Below, piece by piece: positions 54,305-63,191 of a stretch of 64,000 nt of DNA. The position numbers and the translations under genes were made by a program. Positions within the stretch are counted from its first letter, which is position 1. Each line of letters begins with the position of its first letter. The DNA comes from JAMZMI01 sp963848175. GTDB taxonomy: Bacteria > Bacteroidota > Bacteroidia > Cytophagales > Cyclobacteriaceae. The notes below the pieces were generated by a model that was not told where the DNA came from, did no database searches, and worked only from the letters and a program-made list of their open reading frames with translations. The stretch lies in the NCBI GenBank assembly GCA_963848175.1, contig CAWKCO010000012.1, positions 558,001 to 622,000 on the forward strand, in the 5' to 3' direction.

Positions 54305-54521
54305 ATTACCTTATTTAGGATTAGACATAAATCAATTACGAAGAGCAAAGTTCTTCGTGGATTTATCACCCGTGTATGCAAGGTAAAGCATGAGCCTCTT
54401 TCAGCCCAAAAAACAATTGTCGGCTCTGACACAATTGGGAGCATTCAAAGCAGCTACTCTTAGTATTTTGATAAGATTGGAGAGTATAAGATTGTTCAAA
54501 CAGGATGTAATCCCATTAAGG

Positions 54522-54935
54522 CTAATGTGGTAGCTTATTTTTCAGCAATCCATACACATAAGTCCCCGCCAAAGCGGATAGTATAACAACACCAATTACC
54601 CAAATGCCATTTCCCAAAAGAATGAACAACGGCCCTGGGCAAGCACCTGTAAGTGCCCAGCCAATTCCGAAAATCGTACCTCCTAGAATGTAACGAAGAA
54701 AGCCAGACTCCTTATCCTCTATCACAATTGGTTTTCCATCTATGGATTTCATACCTGTTCGTTTGATCAATTGTGTAACAACCACGCCGCAAACGACAGC
54801 AGACCCGATCACTCCATACATGTGAAACGACTGGAATCGGAACATTTCAAAAATACGGTACCATGAAATGACTTCTGACTTGGAAAGTATAATACCAAAA
54901 AGAGCACCAACGAATAAATATTTTAAGAACTTCAT
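54522..54935 (-). CDS. YeeE/YedE-type transporter, second half (DUF6691-like)
   Basis: This 137-residue protein has four membrane helices and the motif LGGTIFGIGWALTGACPGPLFILLGNG, the conserved Cys-containing loop of the YeeE/YedE family. The start at 54935 is chosen because the upstream extension overlaps the preceding gene in another frame and is not family-like. It follows the first-half gene by 10 bp; together they make a split thiosulfate/sulfur-compound importer. Confidence 0.88.
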   Translation of the reverse strand: MKFLKYLFVGALFGIILSKSEVISWYRIFEMFRFQSFHMYGVIGSAVVCGVVVTQLIKRTGMKSIDGKPIVIEDKESGFLRYILGGTIFGIGWALTGACPGPLFILLGNGIWVIGVVILSALAGTYVYGLLKNKLPH

Positions 54936-54945
54936 AGTGCTTTGG

Positions 54946-55539
54946 TTAGATGGAGAAAAGAATTGGATAAACGAAATAGGTGACCAAGAGGCCTCCAATG
55001 AAAAACCCCACCACGGCAATGAGCGATGGCAGTTGAAGATTACTCAGTCCGCTGATGGCGTGCCCTGAAGTACATCCTCCTGCATATCTCGTTCCGAAAC
55101 CTACCAGAAATCCTCCAACAATCAACATAATCACTCCTTTGATCGTCAAGAGTGACTCCCAACTAAATAATTCAGAAGGAACAAGCTCCTTTCCTGTTGC
55201 GGGCAGACTCACACCCAATTTAATGAGTTCGACCTTTGTTGCTTCTGAAATACCCATTGGCTCAGGGGCAGTAAGGTAATTGGCAGATATTGCGCCACCC
55301 AACACCATACCCAGTGCAAAGACCAAGTTCCAACGCTGTGCTCTCCAATCAAAATCGAAAAACTCGCATGTTTTCCCTGCGCCCAAAATAGAGCACATGG
55401 TTCTTAGGTTGGAAGATATCCCAAACCTATTTCCGAAGAAAAGTAGTGAAAACATAATCGCGGCGATCGCTGGCCCTGCTACGTACCACGGCCAAGGTTC
55501 ACGAAGTAGCATCACAATTTCGTTCATAGTCGAATTCAT
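54946..55539 (-). CDS. YeeE/YedE-type transporter, first half
   Basis: This 197-residue membrane protein shows the YeeE/YedE pattern: FGNRFGISSNLRTMCSILGAGKTCEFF and VGGFLVGFGTRYAGGCTSGHAISGLSNLQLPSLIAVVGFFIGG. The conserved Cys residues pass sulfur-containing substrates such as thiosulfate. About five membrane helices are visible. Two-gene YeeE/YedE systems are usual in Bacteroidota, often near sulfur-metabolism genes, though none are visible here. Confidence 0.9.
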   Translation of the reverse strand: MNSTMNEIVMLLREPWPWYVAGPAIAAIMFSLLFFGNRFGISSNLRTMCSILGAGKTCEFFDFDWRAQRWNLVFALGMVLGGAISANYLTAPEPMGISEATKVELIKLGVSLPATGKELVPSELFSWESLLTIKGVIMLIVGGFLVGFGTRYAGGCTSGHAISGLSNLQLPSLIAVVGFFIGGLLVTYFVYPILFSI

Positions 55540-55668
55540 ATTAATTGCTTGTTACAATGACATAGCATGCCGTTTAGTTCCTCATGTTTTGATCTTCTGG
55601 ATACCTTGATATATAGGCATTGTGCTCAATGCGGCAAAACACTCTAATTGAAATTAATTGGCAGATTG

Positions 55669-57135
55669 TTAGATAATAGGTCTCTGGCTCATCGGGAGCA
55701 TCACATAAAATGAAGTCCCAACTCCTTCTTCACTTTTGAAAGTGATCGAACCTTGATGTCCGTTTATGATATTTTTGACGGTATTAAGCCCTAAGCCTGT
55801 GCCCTTCTTTTTTTGCGAGGTGAAAAATGGATCGAAAAGCCTTTTTTGCGTTTCCTGATTCATTCCTTTGCCATTATCAGCGAAGGTAATCATGACATTA
55901 TCGCCTCTAAACCCGATAGAGATGGTTAGCACACCGTTACCATGCTCCATCGCTTCTGTAGCATTAAGCATGATGTTGAGAAAGGCGATTTTAATTTGTT
56001 CACCATCGAGTTGCACAAGTATCTCCTGTTCAGGAAAATCTTCTATCAATTTCATTTCTTGAAGAAACATTCTATCCGAAATCATCGTGATCGTTTCACT
56101 AAGAACTTGCTTCACACAGCACTCTTCAAAATTATAATCTCTTGATTTTGAAGAATTTAAAAGGTCAGTGATTAAATCCTCAATGCGTTTGGAGTTCCTT
56201 GCGATTATTTCCATGTAGAGGCTATTATCGTCACTTTCAAGCAACTCTTCTTTGAGTTGATCCAAAGCCAAATTAAGATTGGTCAGTGGGTTTCTAACCT
56301 CATGGGCAATTGTTCTTGCAATTCTCCCTGTTAGCAAGAGCTTTTCTGCCTCCAAAAGCATTTTCTCTGCTTCTATTCTAGTTGTTAAATCCCGAATTAC
56401 ACCTTGCAATATTGGCATAGGGCTCTCTTTATTGAAAAGAGGTATGCTATTCACCAAACATGTTTTTTCCTCACCGAAAAAAGTCTGAAGTTTGGTCTCA
56501 AACTCATAGAGTCTATTATTGTCGATAATGCTCGACTTGAATCGCTCAAACTCCTCCTTATCAATAAAAATTTCTTCAAAATGATGCTCCCTAAAGTTGT
56601 CGCCCATCTCAAAAAACTCTAAGAAAGCACGATTGGCATCTACAAATTTGTAGTTGTGATCTACGAGAAAAATTGGATCGATAGAATTGTGAAATAGCTG
56701 CTTATACTTTAGCTCACTGGTTTGAACTTTAAAAAACGCCTCTTTTATCTCGCTTATATCCTGAAATGTCGCTGTAAACCCATCCCCCAGTTTCACTACA
56801 CTCACTTTCAGCCAAAAAGACAATTCTCCTTCTTTGTAAAATTGTTCTGTAAAAGCTGAGACACCCGTTTCTACCACCTTTACGTATTTGTCAAATAGGC
56901 CTGAGGTTTTGTTCGCAGGAAAAATCTCTAACATTCGTTTTCCCAAAAGGTCATCAGCCTTTTTTTTCATGATTTTCTCTGCGCGTTCATTGACAACCAG
57001 CCACTCGAAATCCACAATTTTACCTTGATCGTTTCTTATAGCTTTGAAGGCTACAATTCCATCCGGAGAAGTTTGCAGCACGCTATTGAGCAATGCGAGT
57101 GTAAATTTTGGGTTGATGGTAATCGATGCTGGCAT
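55669..57135 (-). CDS. PAS-domain sensor histidine kinase (NtrB-like)
   Basis: This 488-residue soluble kinase has two PAS domains (residues ~12-130 and ~140-260), a HisKA domain with phospho-His in RTIAHEVRNPLTNLNLALDQLKEE, and a HATPase with NIMLNATEAMEHG, DNGKGM and KGTGLGLNTVKNIINGH. No membrane helix is seen, so it senses a cytoplasmic signal. The NtrC-like regulator gene lies 53 bp upstream on the same strand, forming a matched pair. Confidence 0.92.
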   Translation of the reverse strand: MPASITINPKFTLALLNSVLQTSPDGIVAFKAIRNDQGKIVDFEWLVVNERAEKIMKKKADDLLGKRMLEIFPANKTSGLFDKYVKVVETGVSAFTEQFYKEGELSFWLKVSVVKLGDGFTATFQDISEIKEAFFKVQTSELKYKQLFHNSIDPIFLVDHNYKFVDANRAFLEFFEMGDNFREHHFEEIFIDKEEFERFKSSIIDNNRLYEFETKLQTFFGEEKTCLVNSIPLFNKESPMPILQGVIRDLTTRIEAEKMLLEAEKLLLTGRIARTIAHEVRNPLTNLNLALDQLKEELLESDDNSLYMEIIARNSKRIEDLITDLLNSSKSRDYNFEECCVKQVLSETITMISDRMFLQEMKLIEDFPEQEILVQLDGEQIKIAFLNIMLNATEAMEHGNGVLTISIGFRGDNVMITFADNGKGMNQETQKRLFDPFFTSQKKKGTGLGLNTVKNIINGHQGSITFKSEEGVGTSFYVMLPMSQRPII

Positions 57136-57188
57136 AAGACTATTGCATGATAGGGTTTTGCATTGGCATAAACAAACTGGATTTTAAC

Positions 57189-58577
57189 CTATTCAATGCC
57201 GTAGCTGCTCATTTTATTGTAGAGGGTCTTTCTATCTACTTTAAGAATTTCAGCCGCTTTGCTTTTATTTCCACCGGTCTGGTTCAATACATGCTTGATT
57301 GCCTTCTTTTCCGCTCTCTCTGCAACAGATTTCAAATCCATCACTTGGTCATCAAAAACATCGTCATTCTCATCCTTCGCAAATGCAAAATAATCCGGCT
57401 TAACAATCTCTTCCGGAAGGTGCTCTGAACTAATTTTAGATTCTTGACACAATAGAACTGCCCGCTTCACCACATTTTTAAGCTCTCTTAAATTGCCGTG
57501 CCAATAGTGATTGACAAGTGCATTCTCAGCTTCAGTTTTGAATGCTGAAATATTCTTACCCAACTCTTCATTAGAAATATTCAAGAAATGAGTTAAGAAT
57601 ATACGTACATCATCCTTTCTTTCTCTCAGAGGGGACAATTGTATGGTAAACTCATTGAGTCTATGATAAATATCCTCTCGAAATGAGCCCTCTTTGATGG
57701 ATTCCTTTAAGTTTTCATTTGTGGCTACAATGATACGGATATCCACTGGAGTTTCTTTATTGCTACCCAGTCGTTTTACTTTTCTCTCTTGTAGCACCCT
57801 TAGAAGCTTTACCTGATTTTCATAATCAAGGTTGCCTATTTCATCTAGAAACAATGTCCCTCCATTGGCCACCTCAAAGCATCCTTCTTTGTCATTTAAA
57901 GCACCTGTAAACGCTCCTTTTATGTGACCAAATAGTTCACTACCCGCCAATTCTCCTGGTAGTGCACCACAATCTACTGCTATGAATGGCTTATCTGATC
58001 TTTTAGATTTTTGATGTATAGCATTTGCAACATACTCTTTTCCTGTGCCTGTTTCCCCCAAGATTATGACCGACATGTCTGTGGGAGCTATCAAATCGAT
58101 ATGCTTTTGCAAAACTTGAGCAGCTGGAGTTGACCCTTTAACAAATTTCTTTTTATCAATTTTTATTGCCTGAGCTCCAGAGGATGAGCCGGTGGCTTGC
58201 TGAGCAAGCTTCTTCTTCTTTTTGAATGCATTTTCAACAATCAAAAGAATTTCATCGGGAAATAAAGGTTTTGTGACATACTCAAATGCCCCTTTCTTTA
58301 AAGCCTCGACGGCAATCTTAACATCTGAATAACCCGTAATAATGATTACTTGTGTGCTTGGGTTTATTAATTTGATCTTTTGGAGAATTTCCAAACCGTC
58401 ATAATCGGGAAGTTTGAAATCACACAAGACCACATCTGCATTACACTTGCGAAGTTCGGCTATTCCTTCTTCACCACTAGTTGCTACGGTTGTTCCGTAC
58501 CCATTTTTCTTGAAAAAACGATCCAAAAGAAGTGTGATATCCGGATCGTCATCGATAATAAGAATCTTTTGCTCCAT
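57189..58577 (-). CDS. NtrC-family sigma-54 response regulator
   Basis: This 462-residue protein has a receiver (IDDDPDITLLLDRFF...DVVLCDFKLPDYDGLEIL, phospho-Asp in LCDFKLP) and an AAA+ sigma-54 domain with Walker A (GETGTGKEYV), the GAFTGA loop and Walker B (GGTLFLDEIGNL). The C-terminal Fis HTH is SKAAEILKVDRKTLYNKM. It activates sigma-54 promoters when phosphorylated by the kinase encoded at 55669. Targets are not evident. The receiver-only gene at 58594 precedes it by 16 bp. Confidence 0.95.
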   Translation of the reverse strand: MEQKILIIDDDPDITLLLDRFFKKNGYGTTVATSGEEGIAELRKCNADVVLCDFKLPDYDGLEILQKIKLINPSTQVIIITGYSDVKIAVEALKKGAFEYVTKPLFPDEILLIVENAFKKKKKLAQQATGSSSGAQAIKIDKKKFVKGSTPAAQVLQKHIDLIAPTDMSVIILGETGTGKEYVANAIHQKSKRSDKPFIAVDCGALPGELAGSELFGHIKGAFTGALNDKEGCFEVANGGTLFLDEIGNLDYENQVKLLRVLQERKVKRLGSNKETPVDIRIIVATNENLKESIKEGSFREDIYHRLNEFTIQLSPLRERKDDVRIFLTHFLNISNEELGKNISAFKTEAENALVNHYWHGNLRELKNVVKRAVLLCQESKISSEHLPEEIVKPDYFAFAKDENDDVFDDQVMDLKSVAERAEKKAIKHVLNQTGGNKSKAAEILKVDRKTLYNKMSSYGIE

Positions 58578-58593
58578 AATTATGCAAAAATGC

Positions 58594-58938
58594 TCAGAAA
58601 TTCAGGGTATTCATAATATCCTTTTTACTAAATGGTTTTTTTATAAAACCTTTGACTCCAAGGGAGCTTGCTTTCTGACGTTCTTCATCGCTATCATGGG
58701 CACTGATAATATATAAAGATTCCAAGTCAGGTTGATTACGAATTTTCTCAACGACATCCAAGCCATAACCATCAGGAAGATTCAAATCCAAAAAAACAAG
58801 ATTAAAAGAACTTTTTCGAACTTTTTCTAACCCAGATGTTAGATCATGAGCCATGTCGCAATGGACTCCAGCTTTCTTTAAAAAATTACTTACCAGAAGA
58901 CAGATTTCTTTTTCATCATCTATGATCAGGGCAGTCAT
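58594..58938 (-). CDS. Single-domain response regulator
   Basis: This 114-residue receiver contains LIIDDEKEICLLVSNFL, phospho-Asp in LVFLDLNLPDGYGLDVV and the conserved Lys in GVKGFIKKPFSKKDI. No output domain. It is the first gene of a three-gene phosphorelay operon with the NtrC-like regulator and PAS kinase, and may act as a phosphate sink or intermediate. Confidence 0.92.
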   Translation of the reverse strand: MTALIIDDEKEICLLVSNFLKKAGVHCDMAHDLTSGLEKVRKSSFNLVFLDLNLPDGYGLDVVEKIRNQPDLESLYIISAHDSDEERQKASSLGVKGFIKKPFSKKDIMNTLNF

Positions 58939-59560
58939 ATACTTTCAATTTTTACCATTTTCCAAATACCGTAAGGCATTAACACCGAGAAAAAATTGTT
59001 GCCGTGCAGTAAACCTCCAAGCCTAACAATTTCTTCTTTTTTCTTTTAATCAGGAATACAACCCAATTTTTTTAACACATCACAACACACGTAAATATTG
59101 TTAACGACCTGCATTTTCGTGCTGTAATTTGTCAAAATTAATAAACAAACCAGTTTGGCGGCAATAAAACGCCATAACTTCGATCAATGCCCGATATAAC
59201 TTTCTAAAACTTGCTTTGGGGCCACTAAAAATTTAGCATATTGAATGAAATTCATAATCGCAAATTCAATCTACGCTTTAGAGATCAAACTAGTTACCGA
59301 GTCCTAACATGAAAAAATCGAACCACATTGACTAAATCGCAGCAAGAGCATTGTTTTCCTAATAAGCTGCGTAATAATTCATCAAACTGGGAAATGGAAT
59401 TCACATCAACATATAGGTACAGAAATTTGGAGAAATACTCTGAAAAACTCAATACTTGGGTTTGCCCTATTCTTTCCCAATTGTCACATAACATCTTAAC
59501 TAAAGGCTCAGAGTAGCTAGGCTTTTTTTGTACCTTTGCGCCTTTAAATTTCAAGAGTCT
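58939..59560. other. Divergent intergenic region with ABC-F promoter element
   Basis: This ~620-bp gap lies between the divergent phosphorelay operon and the ABC-F gene. TACCTTTG (59531-59538) fits the -7 consensus 22 bp before the ABC-F start. A minus-strand frame at 59294-59494 could encode 66 residues (MLCDNWERIGQTQVLSFSEYF...), but there is no supporting evidence. Nothing else is seen. Confidence 0.5.
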
Positions 59561-61159
59561 ATGATTTCAGTAAGTAATGTTTCGTTAAGATACGGCAAGC
59601 GAGTTCTATTCGATGATGTGAATGTAAAATTCACTCAAGGAAATTGCTACGGTGTAATTGGAGCGAATGGAGCAGGAAAATCTACGTTTTTAAAAATATT
59701 GTCAGGTGAGATTGATCCTAATTCTGGCTCGGTAGCACTTGACCCAGGTAAGCGGATGGCAGTTCTAAAACAGGATCATTCGGCGTATAACGAAAATACT
59801 GTTTTGGATGCGGTGATGATGGGGCACACCAGTCTCTGGAAAATCATGAAAGAGAAGGACGAAATCTACATGAAAGCAGATTTTAGTGAAGCGGATGGGG
59901 TGCGTGCGTCTGAGCTTGAAGCTGAATTTGCAGAAATGGATGGATGGAATGCGGAATCTGATGCTGCGGCTCTCTTGAGTGGACTGGGCATAGTAGAATC
60001 TGATCATTACAATCTCGTGCAGGACTTGGATGGATCTCAAAGAGTTCGGGTGCTTTTAGCTCAAGCGCTTTTTGGCAACCCGGATGTGCTTATCCTTGAT
60101 GAGCCTACCAACGATTTGGACATAAAGACTATTGGATGGCTTGAAGATTTTCTTTTAGATTTTAAGAATACAGTAATCGTGGTATCTCACGATAGACACT
60201 TTCTAGATACTGTTTGTACGCACATTGCAGATATTGACTTTAGTCAATTGAAGCTATACTCTGGTAGTTACACTTTCTGGTATCAGTCGAGCCAATTGGC
60301 GCTTACCCAGCGCTCCAATGCCAACAAAAAAGCTGAGGAAAAGAAAAAGGAACTACAAGAATTCATTGCTAGATTTAGTGCCAATGCGTCCAAATCGAAG
60401 CAAGCAACGAGTCGTAGAAAGTTGCTCGATAAAATTAACGTTGATGATATTCAACCATCAAGCAGAAAATACCCTGCAATCATATTCACTCAGAACAGAA
60501 CGGCTGGCGACCAGATATTGCATATAGAAGGATTGTCGAAAAGTTTGAATGGCGAAACGCTTTTCTCTGACATTGACTTGTTTGTAAATAAAGGGGATAA
60601 AATCGCCGTATTAAGTGACGACAGCAACGCCATTACAGCTTTCTTTCAGATTTTGAATAATGAAATGAAAGCTGATAGCGGAGAATTCAAATTTGGTCAG
60701 ACAATCACTACTGCTTACCTACCAAATGATAATACAGAGTTTTTCAAAACAAATCTAAACCTCATAGACTGGCTAAGACAATATGCCGAAGGTGAGGCCG
60801 ACGAAGTGTATATAAGAGGATTTTTGGGGAAAATGCTGTTCTCAGGAGAGGAAAGTTTGAAGAAAGCGAGTGTGCTTTCCGGAGGAGAAAAAGTGCGATG
60901 TATGCTTTCGCGAATGATGCTCAAGGGTGCTAATGTTTTGATGCTGGACGAGCCAACAAACCATTTGGACTTGGAGTCCATCACAGCATTCAATAACTCG
61001 TTGAGTGAATTCCCTGGCACGGTGCTCTTTACAAGTCATGACCATGAGTTCACACAAACTGTGGCCAACAGAATCATTGAACTAACACCTACAGGAATCA
61101 TTGATAAAATGATGCCTTTTGATGATTATCTAGAATGGAAAAAATCTGAAAAGGTTTAA
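59561..61159 (+). CDS. ABC-F family ATPase with one degenerate site
   Basis: This 532-residue soluble protein has two ABC domains and an inter-domain linker, the ABC-F plan of ribosome-associated factors. Domain 1 keeps Walker A (GANGAGKST) and Walker B (LILDEPTNDLD), but its signature is LDGSQ instead of LSGGQ. Domain 2 has a clear signature (LSGGEKVR) and Walker B (LMLDEPTNHLD), but no Walker A (SDDSNAIT replaces GxxGxGKS). Thus one composite site is intact and the other inactive. As I recall, this asymmetry is shared by a Bacteroidota ABC-F subgroup. The start ATG at 59561 follows the -7-like TACCTTTG. Confidence 0.92.
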   Translation: MISVSNVSLRYGKRVLFDDVNVKFTQGNCYGVIGANGAGKSTFLKILSGEIDPNSGSVALDPGKRMAVLKQDHSAYNENTVLDAVMMGHTSLWKIMKEKDEIYMKADFSEADGVRASELEAEFAEMDGWNAESDAAALLSGLGIVESDHYNLVQDLDGSQRVRVLLAQALFGNPDVLILDEPTNDLDIKTIGWLEDFLLDFKNTVIVVSHDRHFLDTVCTHIADIDFSQLKLYSGSYTFWYQSSQLALTQRSNANKKAEEKKKELQEFIARFSANASKSKQATSRRKLLDKINVDDIQPSSRKYPAIIFTQNRTAGDQILHIEGLSKSLNGETLFSDIDLFVNKGDKIAVLSDDSNAITAFFQILNNEMKADSGEFKFGQTITTAYLPNDNTEFFKTNLNLIDWLRQYAEGEADEVYIRGFLGKMLFSGEESLKKASVLSGGEKVRCMLSRMMLKGANVLMLDEPTNHLDLESITAFNNSLSEFPGTVLFTSHDHEFTQTVANRIIELTPTGIIDKMMPFDDYLEWKKSEKV

Positions 61160-61188
61160 CCTTTACCGGAATCAAATACAGGTATTAG

Positions 61189-61218
61189 AAAAGGATTGGC
61201 AGGAGTCGATCCTTTTTT
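61189..61218 (+). terminator. Terminator after the ABC-F gene
   Basis: AAAAGGAT (61189-61196) and ATCCTTTT (61209-61216) form an 8-bp stem ending in a T-run, 30 bp after the stop. Confidence 0.75.
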
Positions 61219-61232
61219 GTTTAAAATAATTA

Positions 61233-61270
61233 TCACATACTGAAGAGCTTAACACTAATTCAGTATGTGA
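61233..61270. terminator. 12-bp inverted repeat downstream of the RhlE-type helicase
   Basis: TCACATACTGAA (61233-61244) and TTCAGTATGTGA (61259-61270) are exact reverse complements around 14 nt. Located between converging genes, it may stop the minus-strand helicase transcript, although the flank lacks a long U-run. Confidence 0.5.
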
Positions 61271-61292
61271 CATAAAATGAAAAGCTTACAAA

Positions 61293-62555
61293 CTACTTCG
61301 CAGGACTTCTTCTAAAGTTTCTTTTCCCTCTATTAGCTCCTCCGTTTTGGCCTCCACCAGCAGTTTTAGGACGTCTATGTCCTTGATTGTTGCCAGATGA
61401 TTTTTTGGCTTCCGGCTGATTTGGGTTAGGTTCAAAACCTGCTACTGTTTCTAGCGGTAGTTGCTGACCCAAGAGTTTTTCGATTCCTCGCACGTATTCT
61501 AATTCATCATTTGCAACCAAAGAAATAGCTTCTCCGCTCGCTCCTGCTCTTCCAGTACGTCCGATTCTATGAACATAATCCTCAGGAATATTCGGCAATT
61601 CAAAGTTGATCACATGAGGCAAAAGCGGAATATCCAAGCCTCTAGCCGCAATATCCGTAGCTACAAGCACGCGAATAGATCCGTCTTTGAAACCTGCCAA
61701 AGCTTTCGTTCTCGCTCCCTGCGTTTTGTTGCCATGAATTTCCGCTGAAGAAATTCCTGATTTCAACATCTTCTTTCCCAACCTATTGGCGCCATGCTTG
61801 GTACGCGTAAATACAAGTACTTGCTTCCAGTCACCTTCAGAGATCAATTTGATCACAAAATCAGTTTTCCTGCCTTGATCTATGCGATAGGCTTTTTGAT
61901 CTACACGCTCAGCGGTAGTGTTTTGAGGTGCGGCCTCTACTTGCACTGGATTGTGCAAAATCCCACTGGCCAATTGTTTGATCTCTTTCGAGAAAGTCGC
62001 TGAAAACAATAGATTCTGACGTCTATCAGGCATCAAAGCCAAGATTTTTTTAATATCACGAAGGAATCCCATGTCTAACATTCGATCCGCCTCATCCAAA
62101 ACCAAAATCTCAATTTGCGAAAGCGAAAGCTCTCTTTGATTGTGAAGATCAAGCAAACGACCTGGAGTGGCTATCAATACATCGACACCACTTCTCAACT
62201 CTCTGATCTGCGGATTGGCATTTACACCACCGAAAATCACACTTGATTTGATATCAACAAACTCGCTGTAGGTTTTTACATCTTCGTGAACCTGCGCTGC
62301 AAGCTCCCTTGTAGGTGTCAAAATCAAAGCTCGAATTGGACGCTTTTTGCCTTGTGGTTTTTCTGATAATATTTGGAGCATAGGCAGAGCAAAACCTGCC
62401 GTTTTTCCTGTTCCGGTCTGCGCAGAGGCCAGTACATCTTTTCTTTCTAAAATAACGGGAATAGCCTTCGCTTGAATAACCGAAGGTTCTGTGTATCCTT
62501 TTTTGCTTACTGCTTTCAGCAAAGGCTCGGATAAGCCCAATGAAGTAAATAACAT
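61293..62555 (-). CDS. rhlE: DEAD-box RNA helicase, RhlE-type
   Basis: This 420-residue protein shows all DEAD motifs: Q motif (FTSLGLSEPLLKAVSKKGYTEPSVIQ), I (AQTGTGKTA), Ia (PTRELAAQ), II (VLDEADRML), III (SAT), V (ATDIAARGLDIP) and VI (HRIGRTGRAG). The C-terminal ~55 residues are rich in Gly, Asn, Lys and Arg (KSSGNNQGHRRPKTAGGGQNGG), a typical RNA-binding tail of RhlE-like helicases in this phylum. Such helicases assist ribosome assembly and cold adaptation. Confidence 0.93.
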   Translation of the reverse strand: MLFTSLGLSEPLLKAVSKKGYTEPSVIQAKAIPVILERKDVLASAQTGTGKTAGFALPMLQILSEKPQGKKRPIRALILTPTRELAAQVHEDVKTYSEFVDIKSSVIFGGVNANPQIRELRSGVDVLIATPGRLLDLHNQRELSLSQIEILVLDEADRMLDMGFLRDIKKILALMPDRRQNLLFSATFSKEIKQLASGILHNPVQVEAAPQNTTAERVDQKAYRIDQGRKTDFVIKLISEGDWKQVLVFTRTKHGANRLGKKMLKSGISSAEIHGNKTQGARTKALAGFKDGSIRVLVATDIAARGLDIPLLPHVINFELPNIPEDYVHRIGRTGRAGASGEAISLVANDELEYVRGIEKLLGQQLPLETVAGFEPNPNQPEAKKSSGNNQGHRRPKTAGGGQNGGANRGKRNFRRSPAK

Positions 62556-63191
62556 ATAAATGATTTATGAAACGGGGTATTTCGAAATTGTGCATACCTA
62601 GTAGCGTGGTTACGCTTTGTGAGGTATCATCTGACTATAAAAAATGGATTATGCACAGATGAGAGACAATGGAAACGAAATGCGTTTCTGATTAAGTCAC
62701 AAAAGTAGCTCTTATTTGCTGCGCCAAGCAAAAAATCTTTTTCGACGAAAAATTATAGAACAAATTTCAGCCCTTATGTTGACATGGCACGCATATTGGT
62801 ATCAAGTGAAAGAACCTATTTTTATCTAATGAAAATTTCACCCATCGCAAAATTTATCGGACTTCTTACTATCCACATTATCCTTCTATTCTCGCTACGC
62901 AATGACTCTTCCGCTTCTACTCTTGATTTTAAGCACATTGAGAAAAGTCGATTTCTTACTCGGTAGCATATAGCACAGGCGACAAACAATTTGCTTAAAC
63001 CGTATTGTCATAAGCGGATTACATAAAGAATAAAGAGTTCTCTTATTTCAATCGATCTGCCTGAAACTCCTGTTGTTTACCTCCACTTCGTTCTTCTGCT
63101 AAGAATCGATTTATTATTTTATTGCAATATTTACCCACACTTACATTTTCAGTATCAAATAATCCTTAAATTATTGGTCTAATTGAATACT
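62556..63191. other. Intergenic region with a sigma-54-like near-match
   Basis: This ~640-bp gap has no firm gene. TGGCACGCATATTGGT at 62784-62799 matches the sigma-54 consensus except for GG instead of GC at -12. A 45-residue frame beginning MKISPIAKFIGLLTIHIILLFSLRN at 62829 has a signal-like start but no other support. Confidence 0.35.

Noticed and set aside
59294..59494. Possible 66-residue minus-strand gene starting MLCDNWERIG
   Set aside because: Composition is protein-like, but it has no promoter, no recognised family and overlaps a plus-strand frame of equal quality.
62784..62966. Short plus-strand frame with a hydrophobic start
   Set aside because: Only 45-60 codons, no recognised family and no continuation; hydrophobic runs arise easily in A/T-rich gaps.
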